Below, piece by piece: positions 1 through 9,859 of a stretch of DNA of 64,000 nucleotides. The position numbers and the translations under genes were made by a program. The notes under the pieces are model-generated. The model saw only the letters and a list, made by a program, of their open reading frames with translations. It did not search any database and was not told the origin of the DNA. Position 1 is the first letter of the stretch; each line of letters starts with the position of its first letter. The stretch comes from Pseudomonas segetis (GTDB taxonomy: Bacteria; Pseudomonadota; Gammaproteobacteria; Pseudomonadales; Pseudomonadaceae): NCBI RefSeq assembly GCF_900188155.1, contig NZ_FZOG01000002.1:1-64000 (forward strand). The letters run 5' to 3'.

Positions 1-99
1 AACGTCAACCGCGTTGCTGAAGACGGCTTCGACCGCACCAACGTCAACCGCGTTGCCGAAGATGGTTCCGACTACACTGCAATCGGTCGCATAAGCTAA
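1..99 (+). CDS. C-terminal end of a tandem-repeat protein (5' end outside the window)
   Basis: An open frame runs from the first base to a TAA at 97-99, giving 32 residues. Bases 1-39 and 40-78 are two near-identical 39-base units encoding a 13-residue repeat (NVNRVAEDGFDRT, then NVNRVAEDGSDYT), followed by a short AIGRIS tail. Short repeats of the VAEDG-(F/S)-D type occur at the C-termini of some small Pseudomonas proteins of unknown role; that link is from memory and not tested. A strong hairpin terminator follows 24 bases after the stop, which supports this being a genuine gene end. No function can be assigned from the tail alone. Confidence 0.6.
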   Translation, partial: NVNRVAEDGFDRTNVNRVAEDGSDYTAIGRIS

Positions 100-122
100 T
101 ACTGCTGCAACACCCCAAAAAC

Positions 123-153
123 AAAAGGCGCCTGGAAAGGCGCCTTTGTATTT
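123..153 (+). terminator. Rho-independent terminator after the repeat protein
   Basis: An AAAGGCGCC arm (124-132) and its complement GGCGCCTTT (139-147) form a GC-rich hairpin followed by a T-rich stretch (GTATTTT). It lies between the convergent repeat protein and the DUF480 gene, and may serve both. Confidence 0.75.
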
Positions 154-177
154 TATGGCTGTAGCTTTTAATCCAGG

Positions 178-843
178 CTAGCTTTCCAAACGCTCCAGAC
201 GCTGCTCAAGCTCTGCAATTTTCAGTTCAAGCGCCAGCAAGCGCTCTTCATTATGCTCCCTTGCCGCCCCTTTACTTTCCTGAACTGCAGCGCTCGCTTC
301 CAAAGCCGCCTGCAATAACTCGGCATCACCAAGCATATGCATGTAGCGATCCTCGCGCTGCCCCGTTTGCCTGGGCACCAGACAGGCGAGTTGACGCCCG
401 ATAAGCCGCTCAAGGTTGTACTGCACCTGCTCAGCATCATCAAAAGCATGTAAACGCAGGCTGCGTGTCAGCAACTCATTGATGGTTTGCGGCCCCCTGA
501 GCATGAGCAACCCAACCAGGGCAAGCTGCGGCGAAACCAGCTCAAGGGTTTTATCTGCACGCTGCTCCCAACGATCAGCTCGACTGCCCATTACCAGACG
601 CACCAGTTGCTTCGCCTCCAGGCTGCGCAGCGCCTGGCCAACCTCTGCTTGCGAAAGGCTCATCAAGGGCTCGCGACTGGTTTTCTGGTTACAGGCCAGC
701 ACCAATGCATTCTGGGTCAATGGATACACCTCTGGCGTGGTTGCCTGCTTTTCAATCAGGCAACCCAGCACACGCAACTCATTGGCGGTCAGTTGCTGGC
801 CCGCCGGCTCACGGCCTTCCCCCTCAAGCATTTCATCATTCAT
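178..843 (-). CDS. DUF480 / YceH-family protein (UPF0502)
   Basis: The 221-residue protein has the conserved opening of the YceH/DUF480 family around residues 20-60 ([16 protein letters not shown], then [13 protein letters not shown] and CNQKTSREP). The family is built from two winged-helix domains, here about residues 18-100 and 105-180, followed by a charged coiled coil-like tail (about 190-221, rich in E, L and R). The molecular role of the family is not established; the winged helices suggest nucleic-acid or protein binding. The ATG at 843 was kept because an AAGAG lies just upstream; an internal ATG at 831 would shorten it by four residues. It is transcribed alone and diverges from sstT. 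Confidence 0.9.
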   Translation of the reverse strand: MNDEMLEGEGREPAGQQLTANELRVLGCLIEKQATTPEVYPLTQNALVLACNQKTSREPLMSLSQAEVGQALRSLEAKQLVRLVMGSRADRWEQRADKTLELVSPQLALVGLLMLRGPQTINELLTRSLRLHAFDDAEQVQYNLERLIGRQLACLVPRQTGQREDRYMHMLGDAELLQAALEASAAVQESKGAAREHNEERLLALELKIAELEQRLERLES

Positions 844-1161
844 TGCAACAACTCTTAGCCCAGTGATGGCCCAGCCTACCCCGGGGCGAAGTCAACGACC
901 ATAAAGATCTGCGCAAACCTGACCCTTCATCTGCTGAAACCGATCAGGCAGACGCCCTTTGCGTGTCGTTGTGCTAGAGTCCGCCGCTGATTTTTTGAGC
1001 CTAGACTGCTTGTTTGACCCAAGCAGTGCCTGGCAAATCGCTGGACGCTGCAGTACCAAACCTACTGAAACATCACAAAAGCCTCTAAAAGGCCCGTTTC
1101 AAGCTATCCGCAAGAGGTTTGGTACACGCAGCTCACTCGCAGACAATACGAGACGCATGCT
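844..1161. other. Divergent intergenic region between the DUF480 gene and sstT
   Basis: These 318 bases hold no convincing gene. They must contain the promoters of both flanking genes, but I could not pick a -35/-10 pair with good spacing. A short GCC...GGC hairpin sits near 1081-1100. The sstT start has no clear Shine-Dalgarno sequence. Confidence 0.5.
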
Positions 1162-2388
1162 ATGACTGATGTCCAACACAACCCTTTGCTCCGCCTGCTT
1201 AACCGCACCAGCCTGGTTAGCCAAATTATCATTGGCCTGATTGCCGGCATTGCCCTGGCCTTCTTCCTACCAAACCTGGCCCTGAAAGTCGCACTGCTTG
1301 GCGATGTATTTGTATCGGCACTGAAAGCCGTCGCTCCCGTACTGGTGTTTATCTTGGTCGCGGCATCCATCGCCAACCACCAGCAAGGACAGCAGACCCA
1401 CATTCGACCAATTCTGCTTCTTTACCTTTTAGGCACCTTTACTGCGGCGATCATCGCTGTAATAGCCAGCTTCGCTTTTCCATCAAGCCTTACGCTGGTG
1501 AGCAACAGTGCAGAACTCTCGCCACCGGGCGGTATCAGCGAAGTACTGACTACGCTGCTGATGAACATTGTCGATAATCCGGTCAACGCACTGCTCAAAG
1601 GCAACTTTATTGGCATCCTGGCCTGGGCAATTGGCCTGGGCTTTGCCTTCCGCCACGCAGCACCTGGCAGCAAGCAGGTGCTCAGTGACCTGTCGAATGC
1701 AGTAACCGCGATTGTCAAAATGGTTATTCGCCTCGCGCCGCTGGGCATTTTCGGACTTGTTGCCGCAACGCTTGCACAGTCCGGGATGAGCGCCCTGCTC
1801 GACTACCTGCATCTATTGACCGTACTGGTCGGCTGCATGCTTTTCGTTGCCCTGGTGGTCAACCCGGTCATCGTGTTCTGGAAGATTCGCCGCAACCCAT
1901 ACCCTCTGGTATTTACCTGCCTGCGTGAAAGCGGTATCACTGCGTTCTTCACCCGCAGCTCGGCAGCCAACATCCCGGTCAACCTGCAGCTGTGCCAGCG
2001 CCTTGGCCTGCATGAAGAGACCTACTCGGTGTCCATCCCGCTGGGGGCAACCATCAACATGGCTGGCGCCGCCATCACCATCACGGTATTGACCCTGGCT
2101 GCTGTCCATACCTTGAATATTGCCGTTGACCTGCCAACGGCAATCCTGCTGAGCCTTCTGGCTTCGATCAGTGCCTGTGGCGCTTCCGGTGTTGCCGGTG
2201 GCTCACTGCTGCTGATTCCGCTGGCGTGCAGCCTGTTCGGCATTCCGAATGACGTGGCCATGCAGGTGGTTGCGGTTGGTTTTATCATCGGTATTGTTCA
2301 GGACTCTGCCGAGACCGCACTCAACTCTTCAACCGATGCCCTGTTCACTGCGGCAGCCTGCATCGGCCAGGCGCGCAAGGCTGGCTAA
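1162..2388 (+). CDS. sstT: Serine/threonine:Na+ symporter SstT
   Basis: The 408-residue inner-membrane protein belongs to the dicarboxylate/amino acid:cation symporter (SDF) family and takes up L-serine and L-threonine with sodium. The N-terminus ([19 protein letters not shown]), the [11 protein letters not shown] segment near residue 55 and the serine-rich [16 protein letters not shown] segment near residue 265 are characteristic of SstT. Alternating hydrophobic stretches give about eight membrane segments plus two re-entrant loops, and [20 protein letters not shown] near the C-terminus is the conserved cation/substrate region. Length matches the family (about 405-415). It is a single-gene unit closed by a terminator at 2406. 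Confidence 0.95.
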   Translation: MTDVQHNPLLRLLNRTSLVSQIIIGLIAGIALAFFLPNLALKVALLGDVFVSALKAVAPVLVFILVAASIANHQQGQQTHIRPILLLYLLGTFTAAIIAVIASFAFPSSLTLVSNSAELSPPGGISEVLTTLLMNIVDNPVNALLKGNFIGILAWAIGLGFAFRHAAPGSKQVLSDLSNAVTAIVKMVIRLAPLGIFGLVAATLAQSGMSALLDYLHLLTVLVGCMLFVALVVNPVIVFWKIRRNPYPLVFTCLRESGITAFFTRSSAANIPVNLQLCQRLGLHEETYSVSIPLGATINMAGAAITITVLTLAAVHTLNIAVDLPTAILLSLLASISACGASGVAGGSLLLIPLACSLFGIPNDVAMQVVAVGFIIGIVQDSAETALNSSTDALFTAAACIGQARKAG

Positions 2389-2405
2389 ATCGCCCAGCGC
2401 GAAAC

Positions 2406-2440
2406 GAAAAAAGGCTTACGCATTGCGTAAGCCTTTTTAT
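2406..2440 (+). terminator. Rho-independent terminator after sstT
   Basis: An A-rich arm ending GGCTTACGC pairs with GCGTAAGCC followed by TTTTTAT. The stem is nearly perfect and A/T-flanked on both sides, so it may act in both directions. It ends right against the leftward tRNA-Arg gene. Confidence 0.85.
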
Positions 2441-2441
2441 T

Positions 2442-2516
2442 TGGCGTCCCCTACTGGAGTCGAACCAGTATCTAGCCCTTAGGAGGGGCTTGTTCTATCC
2501 ATTAAACTAAGGAGAC
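2442..2516 (-). tRNA. tRNA-Arg (anticodon CCT)
   Basis: On the minus strand the sequence folds as a 75-base cloverleaf with the 3' CCA encoded (TGG at 2442-2444 on the plus strand). The acceptor arm starts GTCTCCT, the anticodon stem AGCCC/GGGCT encloses the loop CTCCTAA with anticodon CCT (reads AGG), and the T-loop has GGTTCGACTCC. This is the minor arginine tRNA for AGG codons. Confidence 0.95.
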
Positions 2517-2643
2517 AGAGCAGGTCGGCAACCCTGAAGGGTTACTCATCGGCCGGCATCTTACCCAGCCAGGATGGATTTGTCATGCGCAAGCAACGCA
2601 CAGGCAGCGCCATCGAGCACCACAAAAAGCCCGCACGACCTCG

Positions 2644-3699
2644 TTAACGCCCGCCAAAACGTTCTTCAGCCAGCTGATCGGCAATCGCCGTGGTGGTTTT
2701 GCCTTGATGTTCGGCACGACTGAATATTTGCTCGAGCGTCGCACCAATACCTTCGATATGCGCCTTCAGTTCAAGGGCGCTGCCACCGCTGCGCTCAAAG
2801 TAGATATCAATAATGCCACCGGCGTTGATCGCGTAATCAGGGGCATACAAAACACCCTTGCTGGTCAACTCTTCCGCCAACTGGGCATCGGCCAACTGGT
2901 TATTGGCAGCACCTGCAATTATCGGTGCGCGCAGAAGATCCAAGGTCTGTAGATTGATAATGCCGCCCATGGCGCAAGGTGCAAACACATCGACATCCAA
3001 ACCATAGATATCAGCCTGGGTCACCGCCTTGACCCCTAGCTGCTCGACCGCCCGACGCACATTGGCCTCGACGATATCGCATGCCCAAACCCGTGCCCCG
3101 GCATCACGCAGGTGCCTGGCCAGGTTAAAGCCAACCTGGCCAACTCCCTGAATGGCCACGCGCAACCCCTTTAGATCATCACGCCCCAAGCGATGCTTGA
3201 CTGCAACCTGTATGCCGACAAAAACACCATACGCCGTAGCCGGTGATGGATCACCGCTGCGCTGGCCGCCGTCAAGGGTTTCACGCACGCCAGCACCGGC
3301 GACATGACGGGTCCGCTCGGCCATGATCTGCATTTCAGCAACCCCGGTGCCGGAATCTGCCGCGGTTATATAGCGACCGCCCAGGCTCTCGACGAAGTCG
3401 CCCATCGCCTGGAACAGCGCAGTGCTTTTGCCAGTATGCGGATCACCAATAATCACAGCCTTGCCGCCCCCGAGCGGTAAATTCGCCAGAGCCGATTTAT
3501 AGGTCATGCCACGCGACAACCTGAGCACATCGCGCAAGGCCGCCTGATCATCGACATAAGGCCACATTCGACAGCCGCCCAATGCAGGCCCCAGGTTGCG
3601 GTTATGAATCGCGATAATCGCCTGCAAACCGCTGGCTTTATCATGACCGAACACCACCTGTTGATGATGGTCGAACTCAACGTGTGAAAATACCGACAT
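2644..3699 (-). CDS. Leucine/valine-type amino acid dehydrogenase (Glu/Leu/Phe/Val dehydrogenase family)
   Basis: The 351-residue protein should catalyse NAD-dependent oxidative deamination of a branched-chain amino acid to its 2-oxo acid. The substrate domain has the family signature with the two active-site lysines, in MTYKSA (Lys68) and LPLGGGK (Lys80); the NAD-binding Rossmann motif GVGQVG is at residues 185-190, and NAGGIID lies near the C-terminus. The ATG at 3699 was chosen because GAGGGA stands eight bases upstream and the family N-terminus begins there; the frame stays open upstream but only overlaps the next gene. It lies 97 bases downstream of the indolepyruvate oxidoreductase on the same strand, so the two may act in sequence: deamination, then oxidative decarboxylation of the oxo acid. 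Exact substrate (Leu, Val or Phe) cannot be read from sequence. Confidence 0.88.
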   Translation of the reverse strand: MSVFSHVEFDHHQQVVFGHDKASGLQAIIAIHNRNLGPALGGCRMWPYVDDQAALRDVLRLSRGMTYKSALANLPLGGGKAVIIGDPHTGKSTALFQAMGDFVESLGGRYITAADSGTGVAEMQIMAERTRHVAGAGVRETLDGGQRSGDPSPATAYGVFVGIQVAVKHRLGRDDLKGLRVAIQGVGQVGFNLARHLRDAGARVWACDIVEANVRRAVEQLGVKAVTQADIYGLDVDVFAPCAMGGIINLQTLDLLRAPIIAGAANNQLADAQLAEELTSKGVLYAPDYAINAGGIIDIYFERSGGSALELKAHIEGIGATLEQIFSRAEHQGKTTTAIADQLAEERFGGR

Positions 3700-3796
3700 G
3701 AACAATCCCTCAACAGCATCCCATTCAAGGAATGCCAAAAATGATCGCGAGGGCGCGGACTGACTGCCGCCCCTCGGCATAAAGAGCAAGCCAGCC

Positions 3797-6700
3797 CTAG
3801 GCGGCGGGCTCGTAGAGTTTGACTGCGGCGATTTCGCTGACCAGCATGCGCGCCTGCAGCTCGCTGGCGAGGGCTTGCGCCTCGGCGACGGCCCGCGCCT
3901 TGACATGGCCGTAGCCGCGAATCTGCTCAGGAACCTCGGCCAACATCAGCGCCGCCTTGTAGTTACCCGCATTCAGGTTGGCGATGATAAAAGCCACATG
4001 CTGCTGGTATTGCTCCAGCAGTTGATGCTCCATCTTGCGCTCAACGCTGTAGGCAAAGGGGTCCAGCCAGGTGCCGCGCAGGAACTTGAATTTAGCCAGC
4101 ACTGCAAAGGCCTTGAGCATCCATGGCCCAAACTGGCGCTTGCGAGGCTCGCCGCTGGTGGATGAACGATCGCTCAACCAGGATGGCGCCAGATAAAACT
4201 GCAACCTGTAGTCACCCTCAAACTGCGCCTGTAGTTGCTTTATGAACTCACCATCGCTGTAAAGGCGCGCCACTTCGTACTCATCCTTATAGGCCATGAG
4301 CTTGAAGTAATAGCGGGCAACCGCTTTGCTGAGACTTTTCTGCCCATCGCTGTCAACTTTCTCGACCTGCTCGACCAACTGGCGATAACGCTGGGCATAA
4401 GCGGCATTCTGATAGCGCGTCAGATAGGCAACACGAAACTCGACGATCTCCTGCAGGGTTTCACAACGAGGCGCCTGGCTGATCACCGGCTTGGCCAGTT
4501 TCTCAACAGCGGCAATGTCATGCGCCGCACGGCGTCCCCACAAAAAAGCCTGCTGGTTAAGCTCAACCGCCACCCCATTGAGTGCAATGGCCTTGTTGAT
4601 TGCCTCGCCCGACACCGGCACCAAGCCCTTTTGATAGGCGTAGCCAAGCATGAATAGATTGGTTGCAATGCTGTCGCCCAGCAAACGGGTCGCCAGGCGG
4701 GTTGCATCAACAAAATGTGTCTTGGCCGCACCGACCGCCTCAACCAAGGCCTCGCGCATCTGCGCACCTGGAACCTGGGCATCCGGGTTACGGGTAAATT
4801 CGGCCGTTGCCGTCTCGTGGCTGTTGATCACGGCGTGGGCGATTTGATCATTTAGCTTGGCCAGGGCGTCTTCGCTGGCTGAAACGACCAGATCGCAACC
4901 CAGCAGCAAATCCGCTTCACCGGCAGCGATGCGCACGGCGAAGATGTCATCCTGCTTGGCCGCGATACGAATATGGGTCACCACAGGACCAAACTTCTGC
5001 GCCAGGCCTGCCTGATCAAGCACACTGCAACCCTTGCCCTCAATATGCGCGGCCATGCCCAGCAACGCGCCAACGGTTGTTACGCCACTGCCGCCAACGC
5101 CGGGCAACAGGATGTTCCATGGCCGCTGCAAACTCGGCTGACGTGGTTCTGGCAGCGCAATAAACAGCGCGTTTACCCCCACAGCTTCGGGCTTGCGCAA
5201 ACTGCCGCCATGCACAGTGACAAAGCTCGGACAAAAGCCTTCGACACAGCTGAAATCCTTGTTGCAGGCGTTCTGATCGATCTCACGCTTGCGCCCCAGC
5301 TCGGTTTCCAGCGGCAGCACCGCCAGGCAGTTGGATTTGACACTGCAATCACCACAGCCCTCGCACACTGCTGGGTTGATAAATGCGCGTTTTTGCGGAT
5401 CAACCAATTTGCCACGCTTACGCCGACGGCGTTTTTCAGTGGCACAGGTTTGGTCATAGATGATCACCGAAACGCCCTTGAATTCGCGCAGCTCACGCTG
5501 AACTGCATCCAGGTCAAGACGATGGTGAAAGCTGACTATTGGCGCGAAGCCGTCACGGCTTGGGTATTTATCCGGCTCATCGCTGACCAGGGCAATGCGC
5601 TTGACGCCTTCGGCAAAGACTTGCTGACTGAGCTGATCAACACGCAGCTCACCATCAATCGGCTGTCCACCAGTCATGGCTACAGCATCGTTATAGAGAA
5701 TTTTGTAGGTAATATTGACCCCGGCAGCCACAGCGGCGCGCAGTGCCAGCTGACCTGAGTGAAAATAGGTGCCATCACCCAGGTTCTGGAAAATGTGCGG
5801 TGTATCGGTAAATGGCGCCTGGCCGATCCAGGTCGCCCCTTCACCGCCCATCTGGGTGAAGGTGTCGGTATTACGGTCCATCCACTGGGTCATGTAATGA
5901 CAGCCAATCCCACCTTGGGCGCGACTGCCTTCCGGCAATTTGGTCGAGGTGTTATGTGGGCACCCCGAACAAAAATGCGGCGTACGCACCGTCGTGTGCT
6001 TCGGCGCCGCCAGCGAGGCTTCCTTGGCCGCCAGAAATGCCAGGCGAGCCTGAATTTGCTCGCTGCTGTAGATGGGTTCAAGGCGCTTGGCGATCGCCCG
6101 CGCGATCATTGCCGGAGTCAGTTCACTGAGGTTCGGCAACAGCGACTTGCCGCTCTCGTCGAACTCACCGACCACTCGCGGACGCTTGCCTACTGGCCAG
6201 TTGTACAGCTGGCCGGTCAGTTGGTCTTCAATGATCCCGCGCTTTTCTTCGACCACCAGGATTTCATCAAGGCCTTCGGCAAACTGATGCACCGAAACCG
6301 GCTCAAGCGGCCAACTCATGCCGACCTTGAATACCCGCAACCCAACCTGGGCACACAAATCCTCGTCCAGCCCCAGATCTTCAAGGGCTTGGCGTACATC
6401 CAGATATGACTTGCCCGTAGTGATGATGCCAAGGCGCGGATTGGGCGAGTCGAGCTTCACCTGGTTCAGGTTATTGGCCAGGGCAAACGCCCGAGCGGCG
6501 TAGATCTTGTAGATGTTCAGGCGTTTTTCCTGCACCAGCGGCGGGTCTGGCCAGCGGATATGCACGCCGTCTTCCGGCAACTCGAAATCGCTTGGATACT
6601 CAACCTCTATACGCAGCGGATCGACGTCAACCACTGCCGACGAATCAACGTTTTCAGCAATGGTTTTCAGCGCAACCCAGCAACCGCTGTAGCGCGAAAG

Positions 6701-7264
6701 CTCCCAGCCGATAATCCCGTAATCAAGAATTTCCTGGACATTGGAAGGGTTCAGTACCGGAATTGAGGCCGCAATAAAGGCATGTTCACTCTGGTTGGCA
6801 ATACTCGATGACTTGCAGCCATGATCGTCCCCGGCCAGCAGCAACACGCCCCCATGCTTGGACACGCCAGCGGAATTACCGTGCTTGAACACGTCGCCAC
6901 AGCGATCGACCCCCGGCCCCTTGCCATACCACATGGCAAATACACCATCGTAGCGCGCACCGGGAAACAGGTTGGTTTGCTGGCTACCCCACACAGCCGT
7001 AGCCGCCAACTCTTCGTTGACCCCGGGCTGGAAATGGATGTGATTATCTTTGAGAAACTGCTTGGCTTCCCACAGGCTTTTATCAAGATTGCCCAGTGGC
7101 GAGCCCCGGTAACCGGAGATAAAGCAGGCGGTGTTCAGACCTTGGCGTACGTCGCGCTGCTTTTGCAGCATGGGCAGACGAGTCAACGCCTGGGTGCCGG
7201 TCAGGTAAAGGTGTCCTGTTGCAAGGCGATACTTGTCATCCAGGCGGATTTCGGCCAGAGACAT
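3797..7264 (-). CDS. Indolepyruvate:ferredoxin oxidoreductase, fused alpha-beta type (2-oxoacid:acceptor oxidoreductase)
   Basis: The 1155-residue protein fuses the subunits that are separate in archaeal IorA and IorB. It should decarboxylate aryl or branched 2-oxo acids to the acyl-CoA with thiamine diphosphate and iron-sulfur clusters. The N-terminal pyrimidine-binding part contains SGYRGSPLG near residue 50; the diphosphate-binding part has GDGTYFHSG and [10 protein letters not shown] near 490-535; a cysteine-rich cluster region (CEGCGDC, then more Cys) lies around 635-670; and the gamma domain begins with [12 protein letters not shown] near 720. CSGCPHNTS near 430 is also conserved. A good AAGGAG precedes the ATG. 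It diverges from an Lrp-type regulator across 196 bases, which suggests amino-acid-responsive control. Confidence 0.9.
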   Translation of the reverse strand: MSLAEIRLDDKYRLATGHLYLTGTQALTRLPMLQKQRDVRQGLNTACFISGYRGSPLGNLDKSLWEAKQFLKDNHIHFQPGVNEELAATAVWGSQQTNLFPGARYDGVFAMWYGKGPGVDRCGDVFKHGNSAGVSKHGGVLLLAGDDHGCKSSSIANQSEHAFIAASIPVLNPSNVQEILDYGIIGWELSRYSGCWVALKTIAENVDSSAVVDVDPLRIEVEYPSDFELPEDGVHIRWPDPPLVQEKRLNIYKIYAARAFALANNLNQVKLDSPNPRLGIITTGKSYLDVRQALEDLGLDEDLCAQVGLRVFKVGMSWPLEPVSVHQFAEGLDEILVVEEKRGIIEDQLTGQLYNWPVGKRPRVVGEFDESGKSLLPNLSELTPAMIARAIAKRLEPIYSSEQIQARLAFLAAKEASLAAPKHTTVRTPHFCSGCPHNTSTKLPEGSRAQGGIGCHYMTQWMDRNTDTFTQMGGEGATWIGQAPFTDTPHIFQNLGDGTYFHSGQLALRAAVAAGVNITYKILYNDAVAMTGGQPIDGELRVDQLSQQVFAEGVKRIALVSDEPDKYPSRDGFAPIVSFHHRLDLDAVQRELREFKGVSVIIYDQTCATEKRRRRKRGKLVDPQKRAFINPAVCEGCGDCSVKSNCLAVLPLETELGRKREIDQNACNKDFSCVEGFCPSFVTVHGGSLRKPEAVGVNALFIALPEPRQPSLQRPWNILLPGVGGSGVTTVGALLGMAAHIEGKGCSVLDQAGLAQKFGPVVTHIRIAAKQDDIFAVRIAAGEADLLLGCDLVVSASEDALAKLNDQIAHAVINSHETATAEFTRNPDAQVPGAQMREALVEAVGAAKTHFVDATRLATRLLGDSIATNLFMLGYAYQKGLVPVSGEAINKAIALNGVAVELNQQAFLWGRRAAHDIAAVEKLAKPVISQAPRCETLQEIVEFRVAYLTRYQNAAYAQRYRQLVEQVEKVDSDGQKSLSKAVARYYFKLMAYKDEYEVARLYSDGEFIKQLQAQFEGDYRLQFYLAPSWLSDRSSTSGEPRKRQFGPWMLKAFAVLAKFKFLRGTWLDPFAYSVERKMEHQLLEQYQQHVAFIIANLNAGNYKAALMLAEVPEQIRGYGHVKARAVAEAQALASELQARMLVSEIAAVKLYEPAA

Positions 7265-7460
7265 GCGGGCGCTCCTTTTATTATTTTGGCGACCTCGGTG
7301 GCATCGGTTATTGCCACCGCATTAACCAGCACGGGATCACCGCACTGACATCTGCCTAAGAATATGACTGGTCGGTACTGATTTTTTATTTCTAAATCGG
7401 CAGGAAAACGTCAATACTGAGCATGATCTATCCAACAAAAACAATCAGACTGGATTATTC

Positions 7461-7928
7461 ATGCAAGAAAAATTAAGCCCTATTGATCGAAAGATTTTGC
7501 GCCTGCTGCAACACAACGCCGACCTGTCCGCTGCCGAGATAGCAGATAAGGTTGAATTGTCGCAATCGCCTTGCTGGCGACGGATTCACCGCATGCAGGA
7601 GGACGGCTTGATCGAGCGCAAGGTCGCCCTGCTCAATCACAAGCAGCTGGGCTTCACCACCACGGTGTTTGTCGATATCAAGTTGTCGGCGCACGGGCGC
7701 AACAATCTGGAGGAATTCGAGAAAGCGATCGTTGGTTATCCGCAAGTCTTGGAATGCCACACCATGGCCGGCGGTTCAGACTATCTGCTGAAGGTGGTGG
7801 CCAAGGACATTGCCAGCTATGAACGCTTCTTGCGCGACCACTTGCTTCAACGCCCGCATGTCCAGGAGGCGCACTCACACATCGCCATGAGCGAGGTCAA
7901 GCGCACCACCGAGCTGCCTCTGGATTGA
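7461..7928 (+). CDS. Lrp/AsnC-family transcriptional regulator
   Basis: The 155-residue protein has the Lrp/AsnC layout. An N-terminal helix-turn-helix spans about residues 8-55 (LSPIDRKILRLLQ, ELSQSPCWRRI, MQEDGLIER), a linker follows, and the C-terminal RAM ligand-binding domain is about 65-145 (CHTMAGGSDYLLKVVAKD). The CWRR serine-cysteine recognition helix is typical of the AsnC subgroup in pseudomonads. It is divergent from the indolepyruvate oxidoreductase gene and probably controls it together with the downstream dehydrogenase. The ligand is unknown; a branched or aromatic amino acid is a reasonable guess from context. Confidence 0.93.
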   Translation: MQEKLSPIDRKILRLLQHNADLSAAEIADKVELSQSPCWRRIHRMQEDGLIERKVALLNHKQLGFTTTVFVDIKLSAHGRNNLEEFEKAIVGYPQVLECHTMAGGSDYLLKVVAKDIASYERFLRDHLLQRPHVQEAHSHIAMSEVKRTTELPLD

Positions 7929-7931
7929 GTA

Positions 7932-8498
7932 CTAGGCGCAGGCCCGCCTGGGCCCGATAAGCCTGATCAGGTTGGCAACCGTTTGTTCGAAGTTACTGGA
8001 GTTATCCAGAACCAGCAGTTGCTCATCGCCTGATGTCGCCTGGCTGGTGAACTGCGCATTGCGCGCCAATCGCTGCTCGATCTCGGCTTCACTCTCGCGT
8101 CCTCGCTGCAATAGACGCTCGCGCAACACGGCATCATCCACCTTGAGCAAGATGGCCAGCATGTCGGGGTAACGCGCGCGCGCCTCGGCCAAATACGCCC
8201 GCGAGCCATTGACCAACACGTTGTCACCGGCAGCAAGCCATTCGTTTATCTGCCTTGGAATGCCGTACGACAGACCATTGGCCTGCCAGCTCATGGCAAA
8301 TGCGCCGACCCATTTTTGCTCATCAAAGGCGGTTGGCGACAGCGAAATCGCATCTTCACCCTGGGCCTCGGCAGATCGCGTGATGACCCTGCGTGCAACA
8401 CGACAACCCATAGCGGCCAATTGTTCGCGTGCAGCATTCAATAAGCTGTCCTTGCCGGCCCCTGAAGGGCCAATGAGATAGATCAACCTACCCGCCAT
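7932..8498 (-). CDS. phnN: Ribose 1,5-bisphosphate phosphokinase PhnN
   Basis: The 188-residue protein is a guanylate-kinase-like P-loop kinase that converts ribose 1,5-bisphosphate to PRPP, the last step of the carbon-phosphorus lyase route. The Walker A motif GPSGAGKDS is at about residues 10-18, RRVITRSA and GAFAMSWQANGLSYGIP follow as in PhnN, and VLVNGSRAYL matches the family core. ATG at 8498 was chosen over the TTG at 8501; AAGG stands seven bases upstream. None of the core lyase genes phnI-phnM is adjacent; the next recognisable gene is phnH, 130 bases further. Because PhnN also feeds PRPP independently of phosphonates, this gene may still be useful on its own. It ends three bases from the convergent Lrp-type gene. 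Confidence 0.88.
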   Translation of the reverse strand: MAGRLIYLIGPSGAGKDSLLNAAREQLAAMGCRVARRVITRSAEAQGEDAISLSPTAFDEQKWVGAFAMSWQANGLSYGIPRQINEWLAAGDNVLVNGSRAYLAEARARYPDMLAILLKVDDAVLRERLLQRGRESEAEIEQRLARNAQFTSQATSGDEQLLVLDNSSNFEQTVANLIRLIGPRRACA

Positions 8499-8549
8499 CA
8501 ATACACCTTAATACTCAAACACGGACTAACAGAGAGCGAATCATAGGCC

Positions 8550-8641
8550 TTGTCGCACTCAATCAACACCCCCGCGACGACCAACCAGGCGATTTACCAA
8601 CTGGCCTGGCCAATGTTGACGAGCATGGCTCTTAATCTGTA
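8550..8641 (+). pseudogene. Possible 5' fragment of a multidrug/MATE-type transporter gene
   Basis: Between phnN and phnH, on the opposite strand, a frame from a TTG at 8550 reads MSHSINTPATTNQAIYQLAW, then PMLTSMALNL, after which it runs into the reverse complement of the phnH 3' end. The piece resembles the first helix of MATE-family exporters (basic or polar start, then an A(I/L)xxLAWPM segment). No continuation is present. I read it as a fragment left by a deletion that fused it to phnH. The resemblance is to a short segment only and could be chance. Confidence 0.25.
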
Positions 8642-9261
8642 TCGACCACAGCGCCAAGTACATGAGTGCTGCGTGGCAAAGCCAGAATCTGTCGACCCGC
8701 AGAGAAAAACATATCCAGGCCTTGGGGAAAATTATTGCAGTCCTTGCGTTGCTGCCAGAACGCCCTGTCCAGGGGAAGGCTTACCCGCCTGACATCGACC
8801 ACGCCCCTGCTGGTCGCTTGCCTGATGCCGGGGCCACGCCAGCGCAGCTCAGGTCCTGCGCACAGGTTGTCCAATTGAACAATCAAGGTGCATGCATGAC
8901 TTGGAATGCCGTCAACGCCATTGTCAAACTGGTGCAGATCGTTCAACTCACAAGCCCCAAGCAAAGCAAAACGCGCCGCCTGGGGTAACTCAACAATCGA
9001 ACATCTGCAATGCAAGGCCAGGACCCTGCGTAGTTCAGGCGTGTCCAGGCTGGGGCCCAGCCAAAGCGGCGAATCCACATCCAGCAGAACCATGCACAGG
9101 GCAAAGGTGGCCTCATCAAGGGGCTGCGGTACATATATCCAATCGATACTTTGAATTTGCCCAGGCGAAGCCATCGCTTGTCGTGCAATCGACCGACCGA
9201 CTACCGGAACTTCCAGCACCGGAGTGTCAAGCTCGTGCCCTATACCGAGTGCCGCACTCAT
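8632..9261 (-). CDS. phnH: Phosphonate C-P lyase system protein PhnH
   Basis: The 209-residue protein matches PhnH, a subunit of the PhnGHIJ carbon-phosphorus lyase core complex. Recognisable pieces are RSIARQAMASPGQIQSI near residue 25-40, DVDSPLWLGPSL near 62-73, the central RWRGPGI near 137, and the C-terminal FPQGLDMFFSAGRQILALPR followed by STHV. In typical PhnH the protein ends within a few residues of this last motif; here it ends LGAVVDTD, close to a suspected deletion junction. A strong AGGAGG lies seven bases upstream of the ATG. PhnH works only as part of a complex, and phnG, phnI, phnJ, phnK and phnL are not in this window, so the gene is probably a relic or nearly so. Confidence 0.8.
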   Translation of the reverse strand: MSAALGIGHELDTPVLEVPVVGRSIARQAMASPGQIQSIDWIYVPQPLDEATFALCMVLLDVDSPLWLGPSLDTPELRRVLALHCRCSIVELPQAARFALLGACELNDLHQFDNGVDGIPSHACTLIVQLDNLCAGPELRWRGPGIRQATSRGVVDVRRVSLPLDRAFWQQRKDCNNFPQGLDMFFSAGRQILALPRSTHVLGAVVDTD

Positions 9262-9859
9262 CAGCCCGCCTCCTCTACATCTTTAACACTAGTCATCCTC
9301 GCCTGAAGTGCCATGCACCGCTGGTCAGTAGCCCGTGGCTTTTAGCGCTCCTGCCCTCGCCAAAATACAAAATGATGTCAAAATAGAATTACTGCTAAAG
9401 CACTGCAGCGAAAATCAATTGAGCAAAAGACATACCAGCTGCCGCGAGACTGAAGACTGAAAACCAGCGCCAGAATCGTTATCCGCCAGCGAAACCGATA
9501 GCGAACCCTAAGCACCCGGATTTTTAGCGGAAGTAGCGCCTGAAGGTGTCAATAAAGTGACCGAAAACCACCCTCAAGCCTCTGCTGTCAGTCAGCGTTG
9601 GCATAGGAAATGGCAGGAATGGCTTGTTTTTATGCCGAGCAAAGCCCAAATAATCAACGCTCCTCTGGCAATAAAATGCAGATTGGTTGAAAATAGCGAC
9701 ATATAATTGGCGTCAAAAAGTCACCCAACTTTCCACTGTATTTTAACGATATGGATTGCACTTCTAGCTGAACGGCTAGGCAAAAATATGGTCTTAACCG
9801 GTGACAATTATGCAGCTCAAACGCACGCATCGACTCTCTGACTAACCGGTTTCCAAAGT
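9262..9859. other. Non-coding region between phnH and amrZ
   Basis: These 598 bases separate the divergent phnH and amrZ genes. No open frame is convincing on either strand. The half near amrZ is AT-rich and should hold the amrZ promoter and binding sites. Two copies of TAACCGGT (9795-9802, 9843-9850) sit just before the amrZ start. I could not recognise a remnant of phnG or other phn genes. Confidence 0.5.
9795..9850. repeat. Paired TAACCGGT sites upstream of amrZ
   Basis: TAACCGGT occurs at 9795-9802 and again at 9843-9850, 48 bases apart, each containing the palindrome ACCGGT. The second copy ends nine bases before the amrZ start and takes the place where a Shine-Dalgarno would be. They could be operator half-sites, perhaps for autoregulation, but no match to a defined consensus is claimed. 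Confidence 0.35.

Noticed and set aside
2442..3699. tRNA-Arg(CCT) as the edge of a genomic island
   Set aside because: No integrase, direct repeat of the tRNA end or change in gene character was seen next to it.
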